Positions 21,307 to 32,107 of a DNA stretch of 64,000 bases are shown piece after piece. The translations under genes were made by a program, and so were the position numbers. Below the pieces are notes generated by a model, which did no database searches, had not been told where the DNA came from, and was given only the letters and a program-made list of their open reading frames with translations. The stretch lies in contig CM051458.1 in the NCBI GenBank assembly GCA_028274465.1, forward strand, positions 79,876,085 through 79,940,084. The letters run 5' to 3'. Numbering within the stretch: position 1 is the first letter of the stretch; every line of letters begins with the position of its first letter. This stretch comes from Plantago ovata (lineage: Eukaryota > Streptophyta > Magnoliopsida > Lamiales > Plantaginaceae).

Positions 21307-22790
21307 TAGCACAACATGTGACTGTTGTGATATAAAAGACGTACAACATTTTACGCAACATAGATAATGTTTTGTTTCTCTTCCTAAACTTGACTTCAAT
21401 ACTAATGTTGAGAAGTATGTTAAACTTCATCTAACGTACCAGGATGCCTTACATGATCAATAAGTTTGGCTGAAGAAGTCTTGCCCTATGCTATAGATAG
21501 AAAGCTTGTTTTTAAAAGCGGGTTTGGTAAGTGGAGTTTGTTACAACTTAGTCAAGGAGTTGTAATCGGTCAAAACTAACTCTCCACAACTCTTGGGATG
21601 ATCGACGGTTATTAGACATGAAGAAGTTAATCTACGGCTGAAACCGTTTGGACCATTTCTACGGTTGTTGCCGGATCTCCTATAGGTGGACTGCAAGGGA
21701 CTTCACTTGTCGTTCTCACTTGTGTTGATCTCTTATCAAAGTCTTGTTACTCTCACACACTTGACAACAAAAGAGAGAACAGACCATTGCTTGTCTTGAC
21801 ACCCACGATCACATTATTCAAGAAGTAGAAACATTAGCACTCACACACTTGAGTATTGAGTTTGAGTTTCCCTCACAAGTGTATGCTCGCACTTGTGTAG
21901 TTTGTCTAAGCAGTAAAAACCACACTCATTACAACATTCTCATTTGAGTTTGTTGTTACGACGAAAGTCCTCTTTACGAGGTGGATTTCAATAGGTTTTC
22001 CTATAGTGTAAGTCTAGCTGAGTTTGTGCTATTTAGCGCGCTGGTCACCAAGGTGAGTTTGGTGTTACACTTTTTGTAGACTTGTTCCCGCACTCTTTTG
22101 GCCCTGAAGGCGTTTTCAAGTATAATTGATTAATATTATACTTGAAGACTTGAAAACAACCCAGGTGTGTATGTGTCTTTACTTTACTGTTTATATTCTG
22201 CACTTTTCATATTTGTTGTGAAGTTTGTTGTCATAACATATTTGGCAACATACTGAACAACATCTGCAGTTCAATTTCAGTAGTGTATTGTTGTGTTTCT
22301 TGTTACATTAGTCTTTTTTATTTACATAATAATTAAACCAATACGTCTCCTTACCAAACCTCACCAGGTTAAGTGACGACTTACTGTGCCACGGAGCAAG
22401 GAACGGAGGGAACTCGAATTTGGGTGCCTCCCACGTCCTTTTACAAACAAGAGCCAAAAGAGCTTCCAAGAAAGACCAAAGGAGTCAACTCCACCAAGGT
22501 ATTTGTCACAAGCCCAAAGACACCAATGAGCATAATGAGAGTTGAGATACGAGACCAAGTAGTACCTCAAACCAAGTGAAAAGAAACCAAAACCGAACAA
22601 GAATGAGAGACCGGGTGCATCCAAAAACCAAAAGGAGAGACGCGCACACACAACATCTACCATGAAAAATGTTAAATAGAAATATATTGAAAAAAACCAC
22701 CACCTCATCACCTAAAACTATCACTTAGCAACTTAAAAACATAGTCGACATTGTACTTGGAAGTTGAAACATACAATGCAACACCTTAAC
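21307..22790. other. Gene-free; LTR-like and retroposon-like remnants
   Basis: No supported gene. The part from about 21310 to 22306 has the look of an LTR remnant (GTTGTTGTTACG-type phrases and a TTGTTACA end near 22306), but no partner or flanking duplication was found. Open frames at 22361-22711 show no known protein pattern. Confidence 0.35.
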
Positions 22791-23165
22791 ACCATCACAT
22801 CACCTCTTAAGGAAATAACAAAAAAGCTTACAGCTATAATATCACATTTGATAAGGATAAAAGGGTGGTCGATGATATGGGTGTTAAAGTACCACATGAG
22901 AGGAATTCCGTGTATTTGGAGTTATAAGGTGGTAAATGAGTAGTAGGTGTAGGATAGATAGATTTGTCGTTTGAAAAAGAAAAAAAAAAATAAACACATT
23001 TGATAATTATCTTTAAGAAACCTAATTAGCAGTTTTTTTTTTTAAGAAAACCGGCAGACCATGAGAAAACCCCTAAAAACCTTGATTTTCGTTTTTTTCC
23101 TTTTTTGGAAAATCAATTTTTTTTAGTATATAAACATCAAAGAAATCCTATAACTAAACTAAATC

Positions 23166-23300
23166 AAAAGTCAAACAAGGCAATTGGTAAGTTGCTTCAC
23201 CTCCAACCAACAAGTTGGGGTTTTGAGTCACCACGGGGTAAATGGGAAACCATTATTGATCCTCACTTTGCCGGTTCGAAGAAAAAGTCAAACAAGGCAA
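23166..23300 (+). mobile_element. Short tRNA-type SINE with 18-bp target duplication
   Basis: About 99 bases (23184-23282) lie between two perfect copies of AAAAGTCAAACAAGGCAA (23166-23183 and 23283-23300). The inside shows GGTAAGTTGCTTCACC and then GGGGTTTTGAGTCACC, a B-box-like polymerase III element as in plant tRNA-derived SINEs. It appears 5'-truncated and lacks a clear tail. Confidence 0.6.
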
Positions 23301-23726
23301 AAGTTATTCCGGTGGTTCATCCAAAAATCTCCCTCCGTCTCCAAAAGCGTATATATCCCATCTTGATGAATGAACTTATGCGCACCACAGGATAAATCAG
23401 ATGTGCCATAAGCACATAGCAACCTATTTTTTCGCCTTTTACTAAAGTCTTATTTTGCTCATGAGTGAAAGGGAGGGGATTAGTTCAGTGGCGTCTTTAG
23501 TTTTAGATGGCCCTGTACAAACTTTTATACGAGGCCTCAAGTAATAATATTAGTAAAAAACAGATAAATAGATAAAAATTTATAGAAGCAAGAATATTAT
23601 AAAATCATCACATTCAAGTTATTGAAATCATTTACGAATACAAAATTCCAAACAAACTAAAAAGATCACTTCAAAAATGAACTCTTCTAGCATTCTTTAA
23701 ATACATCCTATTTATAGGAGTAAAGT

Positions 23727-23935
23727 ACAAAAAATCCACCCAAGTTATGAAAAAGTGGCACAAAATCTCCCAAGTTATCACATTTCCATAAAATCCCCTG
23801 CGTTTCACAAAAATGTTGCGTAAAACCCCCTAACATAAAAAATAACGGAGAGTGCATAGTGCGACTATGCGTCGATTTTTAGGGAATTTTGTGCAACTTT
23901 ATGATAACTAAGGGGATTCTATGCAACTTATATGG
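23727..23935. mobile_element. Hairpin MITE-like element
   Basis: Phrases such as GTTGCGTAAAACCCCCTA on the left reappear inverted on the right (AGGGAATTTTGTGCAAC, AAGGGGATTCTATGCAAC). The element at 29387-29525 uses the same vocabulary, so the two are probably one MITE family. The limits are approximate. Confidence 0.4.
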
Positions 23936-24110
23936 TGTTTTTTTTATAATTTTTTATTTAAATGAATAAATTTAATATTAGTTTTCTATTAAATTATGAA
24001 TTGATATAACTAACTAAACACTTAATTGTATAAAAAAACATCTATATGTTGAAGTAGTTATTAATATAAAAAATTAGTTTCTTCTTAGTACTTATTATTT
24101 TCTAAAGTAT

Positions 24111-24657
24111 TGATGGAACCTCGATTGCGTATAGAAAATTGATAAAGAAAAGCTAGGCAAATCAAAAGAATACCTGAGTTCTCTTAACTGATCACAGCTA
24201 GGCGAGACAAGCTACTGAAAAGTAGTCTTCTCTCCAGCTACTATCTCCCCGGTAACTGCGGTGGTGTTGGACGTTCTCCCCCTGCCGCAAGGTAAAATAA
24301 GACACTAATGACCGCTCTCTAGAGATGAACTCACGATTTATTGACTGAATGAAAAATATGAATGTCTTACATGCTATTTATAATAGTAAAAATAACAGGC
24401 TTTAACCCACTAAGTTACGGGCTCAGCCCACAAAAATGGAATATTCTAGAGCATAAAATCTTAACTAGATAAATAAGAATAATAATAGCCTAATAGAGTC
24501 TTTATTCAAAAAGGAAGCAATTAAGAAAATAAAAATAAGCAAACTAGGGAAAATCCCTCGCCGCCCCCCCTCCTCTGTCCGCCGGCCTCAGGCCTTTGGG
24601 CCTCGTGGCCCGTCTTCTGCTTCATGTAACGTCCTGGCCCAGAACGAGGTCTCATCA
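24111..24657 (-). repeat. 3' LTR of the double-protease element
   Basis: 547 bp, TGATGGAACC … GTCTCATCA, the partner of 27275-27831. Confidence 0.9.
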
Positions 24658-24855
24658 TCCCCCCCCCTGAAACGGACCTTGACCTCAAGGTCAACTTGTT
24701 CCTTCATTGTCGCTCCATGTCCAGTATGCCCCTCAAACTCCACTATATCCCATCGCGGCGATGCCTTGTTGCCTGCTTTTGTATCTGTTGGGCTGTCCGC
24801 GTCGGAATAGTATGCACTGAGTGGTTCTACCTTGATTGTCGGTGTTGTGGGGATC

Positions 24856-26454
24856 TCAAGTCCACGCTGAAGTTCCTGGAGTGTAGCTTCCTGATAAGAG
24901 CATAAACGCCCCTTGAACTGCTCCGGGTACGCGCACTGGGTCCTCTTGCTCTTCAACCTCTCCATCAACCGGTACTTGCTTGTCCTTGTGCATTTTCCAT
25001 AGGTGTAACGCCTCTTGCTCCTTCTTGGGATGCTCATTGCCACCCTTCCCTGTAAAGCCCAAAGCGTAAAGTTGCCACCAACTCCCCTCACAAGTGAGTG
25101 ACATGGACCGTTGATAGAAGTCAAACAGTATGGGTCCCATTGATTTCATCCACATTATGCCCAATGTGAAGTCTTCATGGCCATCCTCCATTACACGTAC
25201 TGAGACGAAGCAACGAACATGTTGAATAACCAGGTTAACACCATCATACCTTTCACCGCTTGGCACTACCTGTCCTCCATCGGTATGCACTTTTATCCCT
25301 GGTGTTGCGTGCCCGGACGGCCAGTCTAGCTTCCTTACTGATCGTACCGAAACAAAGTTAGCACTAGCACCGGTGTCTATCAATACTGATACTCGTTCCT
25401 CCCCTACTGTGCCATGGAATATCAAGGGTTCGGCTGCCAGTACCTCCGACTTTTTTCGAACCAACATTGTCCGTGGAAACTCCTCACAGTGCTTGCCACA
25501 GCTCATCACGAAACTTGCTTGCACTGGCATTTCCACATGCAGATCAAACCCTAAGCATGGGATGTTCTGCAAGTGTGCCCCTATTTTAATGAATATGGCG
25601 TTTCCATTAACAAGCACTGGACTTTGATTTGCTAGCCATGACATCCCAAAGACTATGTGTTCAGGAACCTGAAATCCTGATAGCTCATACATAGTAACAT
25701 AATACCTGCTCCCATGTATGTCGACACGAACTCCATCGAAACGTCTTTGACTTACCGAGGTTTGACCTCCTGCCGTTGCGATTGAGATCTCCACCGGTTG
25801 TCCCTTGTGTGGCCATCCATAGCGTTGGACAAACGCTGCTGTTATGAAGTTTCGAGATGCACCACTGTCCGCAAGAATGCATACTGGGTGCTTATTGCTC
25901 CCTATTGTGCTTGAAAGTCGCAATGCATCTGGATCCTTACCTACCCGTATGCACTTAAGAACTCCTCCCGTCTTCTTGTGCTTGCCTCGACTTCCTGAAG
26001 CTGATGCAGAGCCTTTCCCTCCCTTGGTAGTTCCATACACAATGTAGTCCATGTATGACTTGGGTTTACTTCTCCGAGCTAGCTCCATCATTGCCTTGTC
26101 CTTGTTGTCACATCCTTCCACCTCTTCTAGACCGCCCCCTTTGATCTTCTCCATGTTCTCCGGTGTTTCCTTCTGAGGAGGTGTTTCTTGAGTAGTGACA
26201 TCGCCTGTGAGAACCACATAAATTTGTTGATTAACTGTGTTGATGGTGTCCTCTTGACTCGCGGGTTCACCTGGTTCTTCTATCTTCCATTGGCCGCCTT
26301 CCCAGATCAAACGCCTCATGTCACCTACCTTGAGTGGTCCTTCGTCATTCCACTTTGGCTGATCTAACCAGTTCACCTTGGGTATGGTCCCTACGTACTT
26401 GAAGATTTCGTCCAACTGGTTACGACAAGATGGACAAACAAGCAACCAATCCAT
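24856..26454 (-). CDS. Tandem retropepsin-like protein of the LTR element
   Basis: A 532-residue open frame. The first protease-like domain has CILADSGASRNFI near residue 193 and its second half ends VFGMSWLANQSPVL. The second has VLIDTGASANFV near residue 359 and ends LGIMWMKSMGPILFDF, the pattern seen in plant Ty3 proteases (…LG.QWL..LGPI.WDF). Both keep the D-S/T-G-A active-site triad. The N-terminal 190 residues are charged and Ser/Gly/Lys-rich. An overlapping frame at 24588-25124 ends DLEVKVRFRGG, like the last residues of Ty3 pol, as if the middle of pol had been lost. Processing or activity is unknown. Confidence 0.8.
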   Translation of the reverse strand: MDWLLVCPSCRNQLDEIFKYVGTIPKVNWLDQPKWNDEGPLKVGDMRRLIWEGGQWKIEEPGEPASQEDTINTVNQQIYVVLTGDVTTQETPPQKETPENMEKIKGGGLEEVEGCDNKDKAMMELARRSKPKSYMDYIVYGTTKGGKGSASASGSRGKHKKTGGVLKCIRVGKDPDALRLSSTIGSNKHPVCILADSGASRNFITAAFVQRYGWPHKGQPVEISIATAGGQTSVSQRRFDGVRVDIHGSRYYVTMYELSGFQVPEHIVFGMSWLANQSPVLVNGNAIFIKIGAHLQNIPCLGFDLHVEMPVQASFVMSCGKHCEEFPRTMLVRKKSEVLAAEPLIFHGTVGEERVSVLIDTGASANFVSVRSVRKLDWPSGHATPGIKVHTDGGQVVPSGERYDGVNLVIQHVRCFVSVRVMEDGHEDFTLGIMWMKSMGPILFDFYQRSMSLTCEGSWWQLYALGFTGKGGNEHPKKEQEALHLWKMHKDKQVPVDGEVEEQEDPVRVPGAVQGAFMLLSGSYTPGTSAWT

Positions 26455-27184
26455 ACCTGCATCCCATGGTTCGTTGACCTCTTGAGAATGGCAACCCGGT
26501 CCAAAGCCGACCTTGTTTTTTTTCTATGGGAGTGATGACCATCTTCTTGACGATCCATTCATCCATGTCTTCATGAACCCACTGTGATGAGCCCATGTCA
26601 TAGTTTAGCCCATCCACTTTCTCAATCCCAAGCATGTTTAGACTAGGCCCGTTAGTTGTGAGCCCAAGCCCAATGTCCATGCCTCCATTGTCCGGCCCAT
26701 GGTATGTCGCCTTTGGTGCAAATTCCGGTCCATATCCATTAAGCTCGTAAAACCCTTCTTGGGCCTCCATAGCCGGTGGGGCTGCTATAGGGATGTTGGG
26801 CTCAAGCTCGTGGCCGTGTTCCTTTGGCCCATAGTCAAAGCCCCGATCATGGTCCATAGGCCCAATCTCGTACAACCCTAAACAGGCTTCTTTGGCTTCG
26901 ATTGTCGGCCCGTGATCGTCGAACCCTAATTGTTCAAGTCCAAAGTTGTGTGCCTTTGGCCCATAATCACCAAACCCTAGACCACAACCCGAGACTCCCT
27001 CCCGAACCGGCGATCTTGCCCTGGCCGTATGACCGCTGGCCGCGTGCGGTCGCGCCTCCGTGCGCGTACTGCTGCTGTGGTTCTTCCGTTTTGCTAGTTT
27101 TGTTTCAACCTCGTCCATCCGTGTTTCCAAGCGATTCATTGTTGTTACTAGGTTTCGGATGCCGTGACGCACCTTGTCCATCAA
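26420..27184 (-). CDS. N-terminal coiled-coil, Gly-Pro-rich ORF of the LTR element
   Basis: A 254-residue open frame at the 5' end of the element. Residues 1-35 form a heptad-like coil (MNRLETRMDEVETKLAKRK). This is followed by a basic Ser/Arg stretch and then repeated phrases of the form YGPK.H or DHGP over residues 70-180. It lies where gag would be, but no gag core or zinc knuckle is recognisable. The function is not known. Confidence 0.55.
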   Translation of the reverse strand: MMDKVRHGIRNLVTTMNRLETRMDEVETKLAKRKNHSSSTRTEARPHAASGHTARARSPVREGVSGCGLGFGDYGPKAHNFGLEQLGFDDHGPTIEAKEACLGLYEIGPMDHDRGFDYGPKEHGHELEPNIPIAAPPAMEAQEGFYELNGYGPEFAPKATYHGPDNGGMDIGLGLTTNGPSLNMLGIEKVDGLNYDMGSSQWVHEDMDEWIVKKMVITPIEKKQGRLWTGLPFSRGQRTMGCRYGLVACLSILS

Positions 27185-27274
27185 GTACCGATTGGATCGG
27201 TGGTGGTGGAGTGAATTTGGTGGTGATGCGGAAGCGTAGTAAATATCTACACAACCAGGCTCTAGATGCCAAGC

Positions 27275-27831
27275 TGATGGAACCTCGATTGCGTATAGAA
27301 AATTGATAAAGAAAAGCTAGGCAAATCAAAAGAATTACCTGAGTTCTCCTAACTGACACAGCTAGGCGAGGCAAGCTACTGAAAAGTAGTCTTCTCTCCA
27401 GCTACTATCTCCCCGGTAACCGCGGTGGTGTTGGACGTTCTCCCCCTGTCGCAAGGTAAAATAAGACACTAATGGCCGCTCTCTAGAGATGAACTCACAA
27501 TTTATTGACTGAATGAAAAATATGAATGTCTTACATGCTATTTATAATATCCAAAATAACAGGCTTTAAGCCACTAAGCTACGGGCTCAGCCCACAAAAG
27601 GGAATATTCTAGAGCATAAAATTTTAACTAGATAAATAAGAATACTAATAACCTAATAGAGTCTTTATTCAAAAAGGAAAGCAGTTAAGGAAACAAAAAT
27701 AAGCAAACTAGGGAAAAATCCCTAGCCGCCCCCCTCCTTTGTCCGCCGAACTCAGGCCTTTGGGCCTCGTGGCCCGTCTTCTTGGGTCTTCTGCTTCTTG
27801 TAACGTCCTGGCCGAGAACGAGGTCTCATCA
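27275..27831 (-). repeat. 5' LTR of the double-protease element
   Basis: 557 bp. It differs from the partner mainly by substitutions and a 10-base-type insertion near 27780. Confidence 0.9.
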
Positions 27832-28123
27832 AGTATTTAATTAAAAATTATATAAAAATGAGAAAAACATTACTTACAAGATACTCCCTCCATTCCTTTA
27901 CAAGCTTCCTACTTGTATTGGAGACACAAATTTTAATGAAAATGAGTAGTATTGGGGTATTATTTGAGTAAACAATGAAAAAAGATTTGTTAGTGGGGTA
28001 TTGTTTTAATAAAGAATGAGAAAAGTATGGTGAGTGGGGTATTATTGTATTAAAAAATGAATAAAGAATGGTGAGTGGAGTGATAAAGTTGTAAATATAG
28101 TTGTATAATGAGGGTAATGATTA

Positions 28124-28819
28124 GGGTCAATTGCATATGATACCCCTCTTAGTGTTTTTAATTACATCTAGCCCCCTCTTAGTCCTAAGATTGCATCCAC
28201 TACCCTTACTAGATGAAATTAATTACATCTAGATCCACGACCTTGACTTTTTGCGAACTAATTCATTGAAAGTACTATTTTGCCCTTGGAATATTTTGGT
28301 TGACCAAACAACTTAAGCAGTTGTGGACCTTGATGTAAATTAATTTGAATCTTTAGGTGTTAAATGTAATAGATAAGTTCTAAATTATTAAAAACAAAAA
28401 AAAAAAAAAAAAAGAAAAGAAAGAAAAAAAAAAACAGTAACAGCTCCGATTTGGAGCTGTTACAGCTACAGCTCCAGATCGGAGCCGTAAATACCTCCAA
28501 TTTGGGGCTGTTGAACAGCCCCAAATCGGAGCTGTAAATAGCTCCGATGCCGGAGCTGTTGCAGAATTATTCTGGTACAGAATATTGGAGAAGAAGACTG
28601 TAGATGAAGAAGAAGATGAACAAAAGAAAAAAACGAAATAGAAAAATAAAAAAGAAATGAAAAGGAGTTAAGGTTGTGTTTGGTTATCAAGCAATCAATA
28701 GTGACTTATTCCTTGGTCAACAAAAAAATGGGCTCGTGGACCTAGATGTAATTCTGGGACTAAGAGGGTTGTATATGCAAAGTGGTGTCCCAAGAGGGGT
28801 ACCATATGATATTTACCCT
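28124..28819. mobile_element. Nested TIR element, hAT-like
   Basis: The 8-bp duplication AATGATTA is at 28116-28123 and 28820-28827. Inverted ends are GGGTCAATTGCATATGATAC and, reading inward from the right, AGGGTAAATATCATATGGTAC. Eight-base duplications and GGGT-type ends suggest hAT, but no transposase is present. The element carries an A-rich tract (28390-28436) and a cluster of palindromes (28437-28562). Confidence 0.68.
28437..28562. repeat. Cluster of GGAGCTG palindromes
   Basis: Five overlapping inverted pairs built on AGCTCCGAT/ATCGGAGCT and GGGGCTGTT/AACAGCCCC, all within 126 bases. It could fold into several alternative hairpins. Confidence 0.75.
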
Positions 28820-29386
28820 AATGATTATAATAAATATTGTCAGTTTTGGAATAGGAAAATTCTAACGAACCCCCAAAATGGAAAAACATGAAACTTTAGA
28901 GAGAACGGAGGGAGTAATATATATACCAAAATAGCAATTACAAACAAATTAATAAGATTTCACTTTATTCATCCTATCAATACATAAAATTAATCTAATA
29001 AATTTATTTTATCGACTTTGAAAGTTTGATTACACTTCATCACGCGGGTAATTACGTGTGAATATACTAGTAGTATAATAAACAAATTAAGTCTATCCTT
29101 ATGGAGACGGTTTACAAAACAAAAAAAAAAAGATAAACAAAGAAAGTTGGATCAACATCAGAATCATGACTTAGAATATTGAGGTTTATACTTAAAACTA
29201 ATAGTAAAATTATACTATAAGTATGTGCTAAATAAAAAATTACATGCCGATCAAATATAAAAAAAAAATCTTATTTATGTTTATGTTAAAAAATACCCTT
29301 TTCCATAATAATATGAAAACAATTGCGTTAACAAATAACTTTTTTAATTTATATGATATGTTTTAATAAAAAATGTGAAAAAAGTT

Positions 29387-29525
29387 GCATAAAACCCCCT
29401 CAATTATTATAAAGTTGCACGAAATCCCCTAAAACTAACCCTAGGTGAGTGAGGGAATTTGTTGCAAACTTTTCATATAATTTAGGGGGTTTGGTGTAAT
29501 TTTAATAATTGAGGGGGTTTTATGC
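29387..29525. mobile_element. MITE with 22-bp perfect inverted ends
   Basis: GCATAAAACCCCCTCAATTA (then TT) at 29387-29408 is perfectly inverted at 29504-29525. The inside also pairs loosely. It is related to 23727-23935. Confidence 0.6.
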
Positions 29526-29793
29526 TACTCTGAAATAACTCAATGAGATTTTATGCACTTTGCTCCAATTTATAGACTCACTTTGTAATTAGAAAAATTG
29601 GTGGAGATTAATGGAGGTTGAAAAAAAAGAGGGATAAATGAAAAAGAATTAAAATTTGATAAAAGAGAGAAAAAGAGGTTTAAAAAAAAAAAAACATATT
29701 TGAAGCCTATACTGGATTTAGTGCATTGGGTCTAGGAGGCCCCAACCAAAGTGTGGCCCTGTTCGGACGGGCTGTCCGAATTTGCCGAGGGCC

Positions 29794-29919
29794 GCACCTG
29801 AATTAGTTAGATCCTTTTAACGGGGTTGTATGGATCAAATTACGGTAGACTTGATTGCACCTGAATTAGTTAGATCCTTTTAACGGGGTTGTATGGATCA
29901 AATTACGGTAGACTTGATT
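29794..29919 (+). repeat. Perfect 63-bp tandem duplication
   Basis: The 63-base unit starting GCACCTGAATTAG at 29794 is repeated exactly from 29857. There is no gene inside. Confidence 0.9.
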
Positions 29920-29925
29920 GAATGA

Positions 29926-31382
29926 TTAACATACGGAATGTCGTTGAACGAAACCAGTATAAAATGAAACTTTTTACTATTCCGTCAGTATGTTTAATTA
30001 AAAAGTGAGTAACTTTAAAAGAGATGGAGCATAAAATGAAAAAAAATTATATGGAAGATACAAAAATGACGTAGACGGCACCTGCATGCGAATTGCGCGA
30101 TACTGAGAGAAAATTGAATTGAATGAGGTGGAGTAATTATAAAGTCAACCCGGACTTAAATTTTAAGTTGAGATGATAAATTAAATTAAATGATTCCTCG
30201 GTTCACACAAATTCCATTCCACCCATGCACTGCACTGAACGAACCTAATCTTCTTGCACATGCCACCTGCTACGCCAATTTCTCATGCTGCTAATTCTTT
30301 TTATTATCATAATACTCCAAATGAGACATTTTATGCAGCAAAATTCTTACTGCTATCTAAATTTAAATTATACTATATGCCTGACTGCACCTCAATTTTG
30401 CATGACGGGGAACAATATAAACCAGGCAATTTACAAGTTCTATAATGTACTAATTTACATTGATTCGTGTATCAACTGAAGAACCATTAATGACCATTAA
30501 CATTGACTAATAGTAGTACTCCGTATTAATAATATCTTCATATATGGTTGTGATTCAAATCACTAAATTATGATGCCATTAGCACATTCGTTTCTATCTA
30601 TCGACTTGGCAAACTGCCGCCCTAATCACCTTGATCACGTGACAGTCTATAAACTACAAAATCGAAATATACACTAAACTGTATGACATAATCAAATTCG
30701 AGATGTATAAATTATAGAGAAAATTAAATTATAAGTTTGGTTTCTCTTAAATTTGAACATATATGATGCCAATTGTAATGGTGAAACAATACCTCTCTAG
30801 TCACTTATCGTATATTAGTATTGCTCACAAATTGTTTTGATTCTACCATTCAAAAAGTGCAGTAAATATTTGAGACGGTACTGGTGGTAATTAAGTTGTT
30901 TATGGGACTTGCGGTGCATCATGTTCTAAAAATTTCAATATTTGCAGTAATGCAATGCTAAGTATGATTATGTTTGGATCTTTAGCACTTGAGATATTGT
31001 ATACGCTGGGTCGTTTCAAGACTTTTAATCATGAATTGACTTTTACGTGCGACCTAAGATAACTCTGGTAGCTCCATAGAAAGATAATGATAAAATATAA
31101 GAGAAACCATAGAAATTTAGTAGAATTTAGTTAAGGGTAAATCTCCAAGTCCAGATTAAATTTCTTTCACACGGATTCAATGGATGATGGGCCAACCGTA
31201 TCAAGGATTCATTCATTTCTTGTTTTAATACACATGCTCTTGTAAGTTGAAATGATGTCATCATTTAGTGATCCCAATATGTATCGTTTGTTCGAGCTCA
31301 ATGTATAACGTTTATACGGGTAAAAACCCTGATCTATATCGTTTGCAGTAAAATGTGTAAGATCATTTAGTGTTAGACGAAA
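29926..31382. other. Gene-free AT-rich spacer
   Basis: No ORF with a known pattern and no repeat structure that I can support. Confidence 0.5.
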
Positions 31383-32107
31383 TATCTAATCTGATTTAGA
31401 CCGGTCCAGATTTACTATGAGCCATTGTGAGCTATACTGTTTGCCCCTATAATAGCTTGACACGTGTCTTAGATTAAAAAACCGAAATAATGCAGAAATT
31501 GGTGACAGGAAAAAAAAAACTAATAAACAAAAGGCCCCAAGAACATCGTCTTCTTCCTCGATCTTCACTGCCAGCGAGTCGATATCGGCAAATAGTGCAG
31601 CGAGTCATCATATTCTTTTTCTTCTCTCTCCAATTGGTCACTGAGATAACTTCTTTATGTTTCTCCACTCAATTTTCACCATCTCATAAACAATGAGTAT
31701 GAGAGATTGATCGGACCTAATTATGAGCTTCCCTCTGCAATTAATTACATTAGTTTAATTCTTCCAAAAACTGAGTTCTTTCTGGGTTTCCACATATTTG
31801 CCTTGACATTTAGGTATGGCAATACCCAGTAATTGCTTAATTAGTTGATTCAAGTATGTAGACTTGTGTTCAAACATGGCAAATTAACAATGAAAACATA
31901 ATACGGGTGAGATCTTCAAGATCTCATAGTACGTCGTCGCCGGCGGTGATGAGTAAGTAGAGTAGAAGACGATTTCTTCTGGGCGTTTTTTTTTTTTTTT
32001 TATATTTTCAACTTGCCTTTTGTATACTTGGCCACATGTCAAGTTATTATAGAAGCAAACAGTATAGCTCACACAATGGCTCACGATAAACCTGATCTGG
32101 ATTTCGA
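31383..32107. mobile_element. Long-TIR element, MULE-like or foldback MITE
   Basis: About 75 bases at 31390-31470 (GAGCCATTGTGAGCTATACT and flanks) recur inverted at 32030-32105 with small indels. Further in, the pieces AACATCGTCTTCTTCC and AGAAGACGATTTCTTC continue the pairing. No transposase is seen. The outer limits and target duplication are uncertain. Confidence 0.6.

Larger units (their letters stand above)
24111..27831 (-). mobile_element. Non-autonomous LTR element with two protease-like domains
   Basis: LTRs lie at 24111-24657 and 27275-27831. TSD AGTAT is at 24106-24110 and 27832-27836. The coding strand is minus. A tRNA-Met-like primer site lies at about 27255-27273 (minus), and a polypurine tract with a run of nine G abuts the 3' LTR at about 24658-24672. 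The 2.6-kb internal region codes for a coiled-coil, Gly-Pro-rich protein and two tandem retropepsin-like domains. No reverse transcriptase or integrase is seen. The LTRs differ at about 23 substitutions plus small indels (about 4%), roughly 1.6 million years at 1.3e-8. It has perhaps one or two breaks. Confidence 0.88.
27884..28914. mobile_element. Stowaway-like MITE carrying another insertion
   Basis: Ends CTCCCTCCATTCC (27884) and CGGAGGGAG (to 28914) are inverted and flanked by TA at 27882-27883 and 28915-28916, as for Tc1/mariner MITEs. Removing the nested element (28124-28819) and its duplication leaves about 330 bp, a normal Stowaway length. Confidence 0.7.

Noticed and set aside
22361-22711. 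Hydrophobic 116-residue ORF on the minus strand
   Set aside because: Phe/Leu/Trp-rich with no domain, in repeat-like sequence. Probably chance.
24588-25124. Separate gene overlapping the double-protease frame
   Set aside because: It is mostly another frame of the same region. Its C-terminal end resembles a pol remnant, so it is described with the element and not as a gene.
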